Origin: CBDEGU01 sp965238045 | GTDB taxonomy: Bacteria > Acidobacteriota > Terriglobia > Bryobacterales > UBA6623 | Length of the DNA: 64,000 nt | Direction of reading: 5' to 3' | NCBI GenBank assembly: GCA_965238045.1 | Contig: CBDEGU010000007.1 | Coordinates: forward strand, 372,001 to 436,000 | Shown here: piece after piece, positions 1 to 7,956 of the stretch | How the letters are laid out: the number at the start of each line of letters is the position of its first letter | How positions within the stretch are numbered: the first letter of the stretch is position 1 | Notes under the pieces: generated by a model | The model's input: the letters and a program-made list of their open reading frames with translations, nothing else | Database searches by the model: none | What the model was told of the DNA's origin: nothing | Program-made: the position numbers and the translations under genes

Positions 1-226
1 CGGCTGGCTGAAGCCAAGGCGCTGGAGGCGGTGGACGATAGGGTCATCGAGATATGCTCACCTGCCGGTCTCATCGGCCATGGGAACGGTGCCGATAGTT
101 TTTCTTCGACCTCCCGGCGGCGCGCCCTAACATCTGGGTGGCACTGGCTCACCCTTCCTCGGCCGCCAAGAGTGGACCCTGTTATGCTCGTAGATCTCAC
201 CCGAGGACGGCGCCATTCGCCAGCCC
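1..226. other. Window edge before first gene
   Basis: One reading frame on the plus strand is open from base 1 to 288 and begins with an alpha-helix-like stretch (RLAEAKALEAVDDRVIEI). It could be the tail of a gene cut by the window start, but the later part is arginine-rich, overlaps the glycosyltransferase start and resembles no family I know. I see nothing firm here. Confidence 0.15.
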
Positions 227-958
227 ATGTCTCAGCCCGAACCAGGCCGTATCTCCGTCGTTATCCCCGCGCGCAACGAACAGGATAGCATCGCCGCGAC
301 AATTGATCAGTTTCAGCAGGCCACCGTCCATGAGGTGATCGTCGCCGACGGTGACAGCCATGACCGCACGCGCGAAATTGCAAGCGATTGCGGTGCTGCG
401 GTGATCCGTTCCGCGCCGGGCCGGGGGCGTCAGCAGAATCTCGGCGCGGCCGCCGCGACCGGCGACATTCTGCTGTTTCTTCACGCTGATACCGTTCTCC
501 CGCCCGGATTTCAGCGGCACGTCCGTGAAGTGCTCGCACGAGACGGAGTCAGCGCCGGCGCGTTCCTGCTGCGGATCGGCGCTCCCAGACGGGCCCTGCG
601 ATTGGTGGAACGGATGGCCAATTGGCGTTCGAACATCCTGCAGCTGCCCTACGGCGATCAGGCGCTTTTCGTCAAGGCCGAGACCTTCCGCCGAGTGGGC
701 GGCTTTCCGGACATCCCATTGATGGAAGACTTCGAGTTGATGTGCCGGCTGCGCAAGCTTGGGCGAATCGAGATCGCGCCCGTGGCGGTAACCACCTCGG
801 CCCGGCGTTGGGACAATCTCGGCGTCTGGCGGGCAACCTGGACGAACCAGGTCTGCGTTTTTGCGTACCTGCTGCGAATATCCCCTCGGCGAATCGCCCG
901 CTGGCGCGATGCGAAAATCAGTCTTGGTAGCTCTGTCGTGTCGCCGCCGCGGAGATGA
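227..958 (+). CDS. Family 2 glycosyltransferase, TIGR04283-like
   Basis: A 243-residue protein with the GT-A fold layout of family 2 glycosyltransferases. The N-terminus has a VVIPARNEQDSI nucleotide-sugar binding strand, followed by VIVADGDSHD and the metal-binding region LLFLHADT near residue 85. LMEDFELMCRLRK near residue 165 fits the acceptor-side ED motif. Length and motif order match the small soluble subgroup called rSAM/selenodomain-associated transferase 2 (TIGR04283). No membrane segment is seen, so it is probably cytoplasmic. The usual partner (transferase 1, TIGR04282) would be expected just upstream, and the window begins only 226 bases before this gene, so the partner may lie outside. 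Substrate cannot be read from sequence. The ATG has only a weak upstream GAGGA. Confidence 0.85.
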   Translation: MSQPEPGRISVVIPARNEQDSIAATIDQFQQATVHEVIVADGDSHDRTREIASDCGAAVIRSAPGRGRQQNLGAAAATGDILLFLHADTVLPPGFQRHVREVLARDGVSAGAFLLRIGAPRRALRLVERMANWRSNILQLPYGDQALFVKAETFRRVGGFPDIPLMEDFELMCRLRKLGRIEIAPVAVTTSARRWDNLGVWRATWTNQVCVFAYLLRISPRRIARWRDAKISLGSSVVSPPRR

Positions 959-1109
959 CCTGACTGTACTCCGGGCGCGGCAAGCGCGCTTGTCAGCGGG
1001 TTGACGCCGGAAATACAACGCAAAATACGGGGAAATCTCCGCAATAGCGCACAGAGGGATCAGGCCACGCTATCCTAGGAACAGAATCTTCAGGGTTGAT
1101 CGCGGGGGC

Positions 1110-1173
1110 TGCTTGGTGATTAGGGTGCTTGGTTATCGGGGCGCTTGGCGATCAGGATGAGTCAGTTATCAGA
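1110..1173. repeat. 16 bp imperfect tandem repeat, about four units
   Basis: Units of 16 bases start at 1110, 1126, 1142 and 1158 and share the pattern tGCTTGGTgATYaGGG, the last unit being the most diverged. The array ends 10 bases before the start codon of the degenerate trypsin-PDZ gene, so it occupies that gene's 5' untranslated or promoter region. It may be a binding-site array or just a replication-slippage product. Confidence 0.6.
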
Positions 1174-1183
1174 GTAAGTCGTT

Positions 1184-2695
1184 GTGAGTCCCCTTCTAGA
1201 GTTGCCGCTGGTCCGCGACCTGCACGAGCGAAGTCTGCTGTTTCCAATGATCGTCGTGCTGGTGGTGGCCGTGGTTTTGTTGCAGGGCGTCCTGGCTCCC
1301 AAGCCCGCGGAAGGAGATGAAGGTGGGGCGCAATTGTCGCCTCCGCCGCCCCCGCTGGTGCGGCCCGAACTCGAAAAAACGCCGCTTGCCTACGCCGAGG
1401 ACTACTGGCTGCAACTCGGTGAGCGGTTACAGCCTCGTTTCGTGCTCATCGGCCGCGACCATGTGCCCGGGATCGTGATGGCTCGCGGCCTTGTCCTGAC
1501 ATCGATCCAGGCGGCCGATGACGTCGTGGCCGAAGCGATGGCGCTAGGTTCCGCGCTCGCGGGTTCCCCATCCGAAAGTGAGCTCCAGCCAGCAGATCGC
1601 ACCGGTGCCGCCGCGGAGGCGCCGTCCCCCGAGGCTTCAGGGACAGAGAGTCCGAAAACAGAAGGCGGGCAAGCGAGCGAAAGCGAGACGGAAGACCCGC
1701 CCCAACGGCCCGCGGCGTCTTATGCGGTCGTGGGCGTCGACACGGATTGGGGCCTGGGGGTGCTGCGGCTTGCCGACCCTTCCTCGGGAGCCGCCTTTCC
1801 CGCGCCTGTCCCTCGTGAGTGGCAAGCCGGCGCGCACGTCGCCGCCATAAGCCTGACGCCCGATCAGCATCCACGCATCACGCGCGGCGTCCTGGTTTCG
1901 GTCCCTCCTGAAAACGATTACTCGGAGTCCGGGTCATTTGCGGACGCCGTGCTTGACGTATCGATCCCGTTCCCGGGCAACATCACCGTGGCGGCGATCG
2001 TCGACCTCGACGGCGGGCTGCTGGGCATCGCCATTGGCGCCGGGGGCGGGGTAAAGGTTCTGTCGGCGGCGCGGGCAGCTCGTATCGCCGAAGAGCTGAG
2101 CGAGCGGCGGTTCTGCGTAGCTCTGGAAACCCGAGATCTGGACGAAGACCTGCGCCGGCTGCTGCGGCTGGGCAACGGCGTGTTTGTCGAGCGCGTGCGG
2201 AAAGAGAGTTTCTTCCCCGAACCTTCCCTGCGCGGCGGCGACATCTTGCTGCGCTGGGGCGGCACCGAGATCACCAGCCGTGAACAATTTGAGCAGGTTT
2301 ACGGCGAACACGCAGCCGGTGCTCTGGTGCGCTTCCAAGTCCTGCGCGACGGAAGAAGGGTGCGCGGCGCGACCAGAATGCCCGATCCCGATTGCCGTCC
2401 GGCGGCGAGTACGCTGGTCCGCTTCCCGCGGCTGGGAGTCATCGCGAACTGGGAGTCGGGCGCGGAGGAAGATTCGTCGGGTTGGCGCGTGCTGCACGTG
2501 TTCGAGGCCTCGCCCGCATCGGCGGCCGGCGTCGAACGAAGAGACCGTATCGTCGGTGTGGCGGGCCGGCCGCTGACGCTCTCGCAGCCCAGGCGCGGGC
2601 TGCAAGAATTTGAACGGCGGCCCCGGCCGGCCGTACTGACCCTGCTGCGCGCCGGCCGCCGGAAATTGCTGGCGGTCAAGCCCAAGGCCGGCTAG
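1184..2695 (+). CDS. Trypsin-like/PDZ protein lacking catalytic residues (HtrA-like pseudoprotease)
   Basis: A 503-residue protein with an N-terminal membrane anchor (about residues 20-36), a Pro/Glu-rich insertion (about 130-178), a DegP/HtrA-like beta-barrel region, and two C-terminal PDZ-like domains (about 310-395 and 415-500). In active HtrA proteins the histidine lies in an LTNxHVV motif; here the matching LVLTSIQAAD (103-112) has no histidine. The serine motif GNSGGP is replaced by PGNITVAAIVDLDGG (264-278), while the following strand GGLLGIAIG is still recognisable. DTDWGLGVLRL (186-196) matches the aspartate strand. I infer a periplasm-facing, proteolytically dead scaffold or chaperone. 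It starts with GTG and ends 3 bases before the CLC gene, so the two are probably co-transcribed. Confidence 0.7.
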   Translation: MSPLLELPLVRDLHERSLLFPMIVVLVVAVVLLQGVLAPKPAEGDEGGAQLSPPPPPLVRPELEKTPLAYAEDYWLQLGERLQPRFVLIGRDHVPGIVMARGLVLTSIQAADDVVAEAMALGSALAGSPSESELQPADRTGAAAEAPSPEASGTESPKTEGGQASESETEDPPQRPAASYAVVGVDTDWGLGVLRLADPSSGAAFPAPVPREWQAGAHVAAISLTPDQHPRITRGVLVSVPPENDYSESGSFADAVLDVSIPFPGNITVAAIVDLDGGLLGIAIGAGGGVKVLSAARAARIAEELSERRFCVALETRDLDEDLRRLLRLGNGVFVERVRKESFFPEPSLRGGDILLRWGGTEITSREQFEQVYGEHAAGALVRFQVLRDGRRVRGATRMPDPDCRPAASTLVRFPRLGVIANWESGAEEDSSGWRVLHVFEASPASAAGVERRDRIVGVAGRPLTLSQPRRGLQEFERRPRPAVLTLLRAGRRKLLAVKPKAG

Positions 2696-2698
2696 CTC

Positions 2699-4150
2699 AT
2701 GTGGCCGGAACGACCTTTCATGCGAAATGGGATTCGACGGATCGCGGCTCTTGTGGACCGCCTGCGCCATCGCAGCCGCGCCATGGGACGCATGGGCCGC
2801 AAGATCACTCCGAAAGCGCCGGTCTGGGGCCTGGCCGTAATATGGCTGCGTTCCTCCTTTCTGCCGTCGCAAAACTACCTCATCATTCTGGCCGTTGTCG
2901 TTGGCATTCTTACCGGATACGGATCCGTGGGATTCGTCAAGTTTCTGCACATGATGGCTGATTTCGCCCGCGGCCAAGTGGCGAACGCTCTTGCGATATT
3001 CGGTCCCGCGCAACTCGTGCTGCTGCCCGCGATCGGCGGACTGATGGTGGGCCCGCTCATCAATCGCTTCGCGAAGGAAGCCAAGGGGCACGGGGTGCCG
3101 GAAGTCATGACGGCGCTGGCGACGCGCGGCGGCCGGATCCGCAAGCGGGTCGTGATGGTCAAGGTCATCGCCTCGTCGTTGACCATTGGTTTCGGAGGCA
3201 CGGCGGGCCGCGAAGGCCCCATGGTGCAAATCGGCTCGGCGATCGGCTCGGCGATCGGACAATGGGCCGGCCTGACGACGCGCAACGTTCGCACGCTGGT
3301 TGCCTGCGGCGCGGCTGGCGGCATAGCGGCGACGTTCAACGCTCCCATCGCGGGCGCCATGTTTTCGATGGAAGTGCTCATGGGGCGGATTCAGACCGAC
3401 TTCCTGCTGGTGCTTCTGACATCGCTGAGTTCGAGCATTGTCGCGCGTCACTATCTCGGCAACGCGCCAGCGGTGCTCTCGCCCTACTATGAACTGGCCA
3501 GCCCGTGGGAGCTGCCGCTATATTTTTTGATGGGCCTCATCATCGGCTTGGCGGCGGTGCTCTACGTTCGCTTGCTCTATCGCAGCGAAGATTTGTTCGG
3601 CGGGTGGAAGTTTCCCGAATACCTCAAACCGGCCGTGGGTGGATTGCTCGCCGGTCTGGTGCTGCGGTTCTTTCCCGAGGTCTACGGATCGGGCTTGCCC
3701 GCCATCGAAGCGGCGCTGTTCACTCGCTATTCGTGGGAAGTGCTGCTCTGTCTTTTCACCGCCGGGATGCTGGCCAATTGCGCGACGCTGGGTTCGGGCG
3801 GATCGGGCGGAGTCTTCGCGCCGGCCCTCTACATGGGCGCCATGCTCGGAGGAGCCTTTGGCGCGCTGGCGCATGGCATCTATCCAGACTGGACGGCGAC
3901 CTCGGGCGCCTATGCGATGGTCGGCATGGCGGCCTTCTTCGCCGCGGCGGCTAAGGCTCCCACCACGTCGATCCTGATTCTCTTCGAGATGACGGGCGAC
4001 TACCGCATCATGCTCCCGCTGATGGCGGCGACCGTCGGCAGCGTCTATCTTTCGCACCGGCTGCTGCCTCAGAGCATCTATATTCTCAAACTGCACCGCC
4101 GGGGAATCGTCTACCCCTACGCCGAAGAGGAACCCGACTCGACCGGCTAG
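2699..4150 (+). CDS. CLC-family chloride channel or Cl-/H+ antiporter
   Basis: A 483-residue polytopic membrane protein carrying the CLC selectivity-filter motifs: KGHGVPEV (129-136, in place of the classical GSGIP), GREGPMVQIG (170-179, with Glu172 as the gating glutamate), and GSGGSGGVFAPALY (near 368-381). FNAPIAGAMFSMEV follows the second motif as in the family. There is no C-terminal CBS pair; the chain ends soon after the last helix. The first ATG follows an AAGG; a second ATG lies 7 codons later. The upstream HtrA-like gene ends 3 bases before, so a functional link between the two is plausible. Whether it is a channel or a proton-coupled exchanger is not settled by what I can see. Confidence 0.93.
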   Translation: MWPERPFMRNGIRRIAALVDRLRHRSRAMGRMGRKITPKAPVWGLAVIWLRSSFLPSQNYLIILAVVVGILTGYGSVGFVKFLHMMADFARGQVANALAIFGPAQLVLLPAIGGLMVGPLINRFAKEAKGHGVPEVMTALATRGGRIRKRVVMVKVIASSLTIGFGGTAGREGPMVQIGSAIGSAIGQWAGLTTRNVRTLVACGAAGGIAATFNAPIAGAMFSMEVLMGRIQTDFLLVLLTSLSSSIVARHYLGNAPAVLSPYYELASPWELPLYFLMGLIIGLAAVLYVRLLYRSEDLFGGWKFPEYLKPAVGGLLAGLVLRFFPEVYGSGLPAIEAALFTRYSWEVLLCLFTAGMLANCATLGSGGSGGVFAPALYMGAMLGGAFGALAHGIYPDWTATSGAYAMVGMAAFFAAAAKAPTTSILILFEMTGDYRIMLPLMAATVGSVYLSHRLLPQSIYILKLHRRGIVYPYAEEEPDSTG

Positions 4151-4328
4151 AGCGTCCGCAACTAGCAGCCCGACTTCTGCCACCGGCTCGATACCGCGAT
4201 CCCTTTGGGGGGCGCGGTCAATGGCATCCTCGCCGCGTCCCGCGCCGCGCGCAGAGTCCGACCTATTCCGATAGACCGGCCTGTTTCGATAGAATAGTAT
4301 CCGCCTTCGACGGGGCGTCCACCGTGTG

Positions 4329-5483
4329 ATGAGAGTCTTGGTCATTGCCGCCTTCTTGGTCTTAATTTCGGCCGGCGATCTTGCGCCTGCCGGGGGCGAT
4401 GTGGCGGCGTGGATCGTCTCTCAAGGGGGGCACGTGATGCGCGAGCCATCCGGCGCGGTCACGGCGGCGGACCTGACCGGCAGCTGGATTACCGACGCGG
4501 ATCTGACGCGTCTGGCGACCCTGTCGAACCTCCGGCGGCTTGATCTTTCCCGCACAAAGATTACCGACGAAGGGCTCGAACATCTCAAACCCCTGACTGG
4601 AGTCATCGAATTGCGCCTGCGCTACGCCGAGTCGATCACCGCCAACGGCGTGGCGCACATCAAGGGGTGGAAGCACCTCGAGCGGCTGGACCTGCGGGGG
4701 ACTAAGATCACGAGCCGCGTCTTCGAATCCCTCGCCGGGCTGACGGCTCTGCGCTCGCTTGATATCGCGTTCACCGAGGTCAGTGACGAGGGTTTTGAAG
4801 AGTTGGCCGCACTGAGCCGGCTGGAGGAGCTGGCTATGGGCGGCAACCGCATTCTCGGTCCCGCGCTGTCTCTTCTCAAGCTCGTTCCCGCGCTGCGGCG
4901 GCTCGACGCGGGCGGAATCCAGCGCGTGGATTCCGGGTTGTGGGGCCTGGCCTTGAGCGACAGAAATCTGGAGAAGCTCGGAGCTCTGACTCAGCTGGAA
5001 GTGCTCGATCTCAGCGGGGCCAATATCGCCGATCGCGGGCTCGACCGTCCCGGCCATGCACTGGCGCGGCGAAAGGAGCTGCGCTCGCTGGCCGATCTTC
5101 GGACGCTGACGCGACTGCACACGCTGAATCTGAACCGGGTTCCGGCCAGCGGCGAAGCTCTACAGGTGCTGGCGGAGCTGCCCGTGCTCAAGCATCTGAT
5201 GGCTGGCTACAACCCGCTTATGAACGACGAGGCGGCCGAGGTCTTCGCCAAAATCAGGGAACTGGAAACGCTAGTCTTGACCGAGACGAACGTGAGCAAT
5301 ACGACGCTGGAGCGACTCCAGGCAGCCAAGCACCTGAAGAAGCTGTATCTCGGTGGAACGAGCGTCAGCGCCGAGGCGGTCGAAAACTTCCGGCGCTCGC
5401 GGCCCGATTGCAACGTCATCTGGTGGGAGAAACGGGCCGCGAACAGAGACGAGCCGCAATCCGGCGCGGGCCAGGCCCGCTAG
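4329..5483 (+). CDS. Secreted leucine-rich repeat protein
   Basis: About 384 residues with an N-terminal signal peptide (MRVLVIAAFLVLISAGDLAPAG) followed by roughly a dozen LRRs of the cysteine-free, RNase-inhibitor/planctomycete style, for example NLRRLDLSRTKITDEGLEHL and LERLDLRGTKITSR. The array ends with FRRSRPDCNVIWW, a C-terminal cap common in LRR proteins of Planctomycetes and Acidobacteria. It probably acts as an exported binding protein; partner unknown. A GTG one codon before the ATG is an alternative start. The gene ends 9 bases before the Tat oxidoreductase gene with its Shine-Dalgarno overlapping the stop, so they form a pair. Confidence 0.8.
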   Translation: MRVLVIAAFLVLISAGDLAPAGGDVAAWIVSQGGHVMREPSGAVTAADLTGSWITDADLTRLATLSNLRRLDLSRTKITDEGLEHLKPLTGVIELRLRYAESITANGVAHIKGWKHLERLDLRGTKITSRVFESLAGLTALRSLDIAFTEVSDEGFEELAALSRLEELAMGGNRILGPALSLLKLVPALRRLDAGGIQRVDSGLWGLALSDRNLEKLGALTQLEVLDLSGANIADRGLDRPGHALARRKELRSLADLRTLTRLHTLNLNRVPASGEALQVLAELPVLKHLMAGYNPLMNDEAAEVFAKIRELETLVLTETNVSNTTLERLQAAKHLKKLYLGGTSVSAEAVENFRRSRPDCNVIWWEKRAANRDEPQSGAGQAR

Positions 5484-5492
5484 GAGCGAGCG

Positions 5493-6626
5493 ATGTGCAA
5501 ACAGGGCGGGATCGACCGTCGAACTTTCTTGGGGAACGCGCCGCTGGCCGGAGCGTCGATCGCGGCTGGATGGGCCGCCGCGGCCGCTACGAGCTCCGCG
5601 AGCCCGCGGCCGCCGAAGGAGCCGTTCCGGGTGGGCTGCCTGAACGTCTCCTCGTACTCGCATCTGGACGGATTGTGGGGGCCGATTATCAACCCCCGTC
5701 CCGGCGAACCGGAAATGCCGCTGACCGGCATGCGCATCACCCATTGCTGGGAAATCGAGCCAGAGAAGTCCGAGGCCTTCGCCCGCAAATTCGACTGCGA
5801 ACCGGTGAAACGTTTCGACGACATGGTGGGGAAAGTCGACGGGATTATCTCCGGCGGCTACTACAACCATCCCTGGAATCATATTCTGCATGAGCCCTAT
5901 CTGAAGGCCGGGCTGCCGAACCTGATCAACCGGCCCTTCACGAACTCGCTGGTCAAGGCGCGGAAGATGATCGAGCTGGTCAGGAAACACGGCGCGAGGA
6001 TTCTGATTCCGTCAAGTCATGAGCACAACGACGCCATCCAGCGCGCCAAGGCCTGGGCCGAAGACAAGAAGATTGTTTGCTATAGCGCCACGAACTCGTT
6101 CGACGACTACCCGACGCACGGCATTCACGGCCTCTACCTATGCTGCAAGGCGATCGCCGAAGCCGGTAACCCGGTCGTGTCTGTGGCCTATCAGGCGGAG
6201 AAGTGGTATCGTCCGCCTGGCATGATGACCTTCGAACATCACGACCAGGAGGGCCGTCCGTTTTTCGGTTCTCTTCATCAGGTGAGCGGCTCGTGGGGGA
6301 CGATTCGCATCCACACGAGGGAGGAATACGGCGGCAAGGGGTTTCGCATTCACACCGGTACTGGCTATCCGTTCAACCGGACGGAAATCTGGGCCCCGCC
6401 GATGTGGGCCTTCCAGCAGATGGCGCTTCACGGGGAGATGCCGCAAACCTTCGAGCAGATCGCCCACAAGAACAACGTGTTTCTGGCTGGCTGGCGTTCG
6501 GTTCTGGAAAATCAAGGCCGTCCGGTGCGGTTGGATGAAGTTCCCGACGATTGGGAGTCGCCGGTCGACCTGCCCAACCACCCGGACGATCACACGACGG
6601 ACTTGTTCCGCAAGATGTTTGGCTAG
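5493..6626 (+). CDS. Tat-exported Gfo/Idh/MocA-like oxidoreductase
   Basis: A 377-residue protein. The N-terminus carries a twin-arginine motif (DRRTFLGNAP) and an Ala-rich h-region, as in the exported Gfo/Idh/MocA proteins abundant in Acidobacteria and Planctomycetes. The fold is recognisable from the order of segments: HCWEIEPEKSEAFARKF (strand-helix after the dinucleotide site), VDGIISGGYYNHPWN, and GLPNLINRPFTNSL, where the EKP catalytic lysine motif of the family reads NRP. The loss of that lysine and a weak GxGxxG suggest altered or lost dehydrogenase activity. Start ATG has GGAGCGAG upstream overlapping the LRR stop codon. Confidence 0.75.
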   Translation: MCKQGGIDRRTFLGNAPLAGASIAAGWAAAAATSSASPRPPKEPFRVGCLNVSSYSHLDGLWGPIINPRPGEPEMPLTGMRITHCWEIEPEKSEAFARKFDCEPVKRFDDMVGKVDGIISGGYYNHPWNHILHEPYLKAGLPNLINRPFTNSLVKARKMIELVRKHGARILIPSSHEHNDAIQRAKAWAEDKKIVCYSATNSFDDYPTHGIHGLYLCCKAIAEAGNPVVSVAYQAEKWYRPPGMMTFEHHDQEGRPFFGSLHQVSGSWGTIRIHTREEYGGKGFRIHTGTGYPFNRTEIWAPPMWAFQQMALHGEMPQTFEQIAHKNNVFLAGWRSVLENQGRPVRLDEVPDDWESPVDLPNHPDDHTTDLFRKMFG

Positions 6627-6651
6627 CGGACTCGGTCACAAACCGTTCGCA

Positions 6652-7356
6652 ATGAAACTGGATCAACTCCGCCGCGAACTGCGCCAGTCCGCCGACCTCG
6701 AGCGCGCAGCCCACTCAGCGCGTTTCTTCAAGACCGGGCCGGGCGAGTATGGCGAAGGCGACCGTTTTCTCGGTGTCAAGGTGCCCGAGTTGCGAAGGCT
6801 CGCCAGACGTTGCCGGGGGCTGCCGATACCAGATGTTCGTGCGCTTCTGAAGTCGCCGATTCACGAACAGCGCTTGCTCGCCCTGCTCATTCTCGTTCTT
6901 CGTTTTTCGGGCGGAGGTGCTGGAACTCGCGGGCAGATTGTCAAACTCTATCTCAAACAGACGCGCTGGGTGAACAGTTGGGACCTGGTGGACGCGTCGG
7001 CTTACCACATCCTGGGCGCCTACCTGGCAGAGCGCGACCGCGGAGTGCTTTACGAACTGGCCCGCTCGGCGAGCCTGTGGGAGAGGCGCATCGCCATCAT
7101 CAGTACATACTTTTTTATCAAGCGGAACCAATTCGCCGACACACTGCGTATTTCGGAAATGATGCTTGGCGACAAAGAAGACCTGATTCACAAGGCCACC
7201 GGATGGATGCTCCGCGAGGTGGGAAAACGGGATCGGGCCGCCGAAGAAGAATTCCTAAGACAGCACTACGAACGGCTGCCGAGAACGGCGCTGCGCTACG
7301 CAATCGAACATTTCCCCGAGCCGGCCCGGCAAAGGTACCTCCGGGGAGAGTTCTAG
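6652..7356 (+). CDS. AlkD-like DNA alkylation repair glycosylase
   Basis: A 234-residue HEAT-repeat protein matching the AlkC/AlkD DNA alkylation repair family. WVNSWDLVDASAYH holds the Trp and Asp that in Bacillus cereus AlkD contact the damaged base and sugar, and KATGWMLREVGKRD holds the later Trp. It would remove N3/N7-alkylated purines. Upstream in-frame codons reach into the preceding gene but the ATG at 6652 begins the typical MKLDQLRRELR start. It overlaps the convergent thioredoxin gene by 4 bases at the stop codons, which share CTAG. Confidence 0.9.
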   Translation: MKLDQLRRELRQSADLERAAHSARFFKTGPGEYGEGDRFLGVKVPELRRLARRCRGLPIPDVRALLKSPIHEQRLLALLILVLRFSGGGAGTRGQIVKLYLKQTRWVNSWDLVDASAYHILGAYLAERDRGVLYELARSASLWERRIAIISTYFFIKRNQFADTLRISEMMLGDKEDLIHKATGWMLREVGKRDRAAEEEFLRQHYERLPRTALRYAIEHFPEPARQRYLRGEF

Positions 7357-7901
7357 TCGGCGGCCCGTCCCAGCGGTTCACTGATGTATGTCTCGATGAC
7401 CGAAAACAGCCCCTCGCCCTCGAAGATGCCGCGATTGAGCAAGTCGTAACCGTAGTCCTGCCGTATCCAGCCTTTTTTGTCAATCACGAACACATGCGGC
7501 ACGTCGAAGGTGGGTTTTTGGGGCGTCAGCTTCATGTACGACATGGCGACCTGGCGGCAGTCAAACAAGATGGGCATGCGCAGCCCGTTTTTCTCAAGGT
7601 ATTGGCGAACGGTGGTCTGGTTTTCCGGAGGCGAATTGACGATCGAGAGCACTTGCAGACGATTCCCAAACTTGGCCTGAGCCTTGGAGAGCACCTTCGA
7701 AAACGCGGAGCAGTGCGGACAGTCCGTCTTCATGATGTTGACGAGAACGACCTTGCCGCGATAGTCGTAGAGGTCGTGGAATTTGAGGAAGCGGTCGGGC
7801 AGCGCGAACCCCGGGGCTCTGCGGTCCGACAGCTCGTTCGCTCCCCAAACCGCGGCCGGCGAGGCTAGAAGAAGAAGGATCAGAATCGTTACTCGGCGCA
7901 T
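7353..7901 (-). CDS. TlpA/AhpC-like thioredoxin-fold protein, exported
   Basis: About 182 residues: a signal peptide (MRRVTILILLLLASPAAVWG), then a redoxin domain with CPHC in KTDCPHCSAF and a cis-proline loop in TFDVPHVFVIDKKG. The CPHC pair fits periplasmic thiol-disulfide oxidoreductases of the TlpA/ResA type, which act in cytochrome c maturation or general redox repair. The ATG at 7901 is preceded by AAGGTGA at good distance; a GTG three codons upstream is the longer alternative. It is a single gene, convergent with alkD and followed 55 bases upstream by an unrelated glycosyltransferase end. Confidence 0.83.
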   Translation of the reverse strand: MRRVTILILLLLASPAAVWGANELSDRRAPGFALPDRFLKFHDLYDYRGKVVLVNIMKTDCPHCSAFSKVLSKAQAKFGNRLQVLSIVNSPPENQTTVRQYLEKNGLRMPILFDCRQVAMSYMKLTPQKPTFDVPHVFVIDKKGWIRQDYGYDLLNRGIFEGEGLFSVIETYISEPLGRAAD

Positions 7902-7956
7902 GAACGTCACCTTAGCACAGCGATCTCCGCGGCTTGCCCGACGGGCGCGGGCTGGC

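Noticed and set aside
1934..3451. 505-codon minus-strand frame opposite the pseudoprotease and CLC genes
   Set aside because: Rich in Arg/Gly/Gln/His as expected for antisense of GC-rich genes, no known domain, no Shine-Dalgarno.
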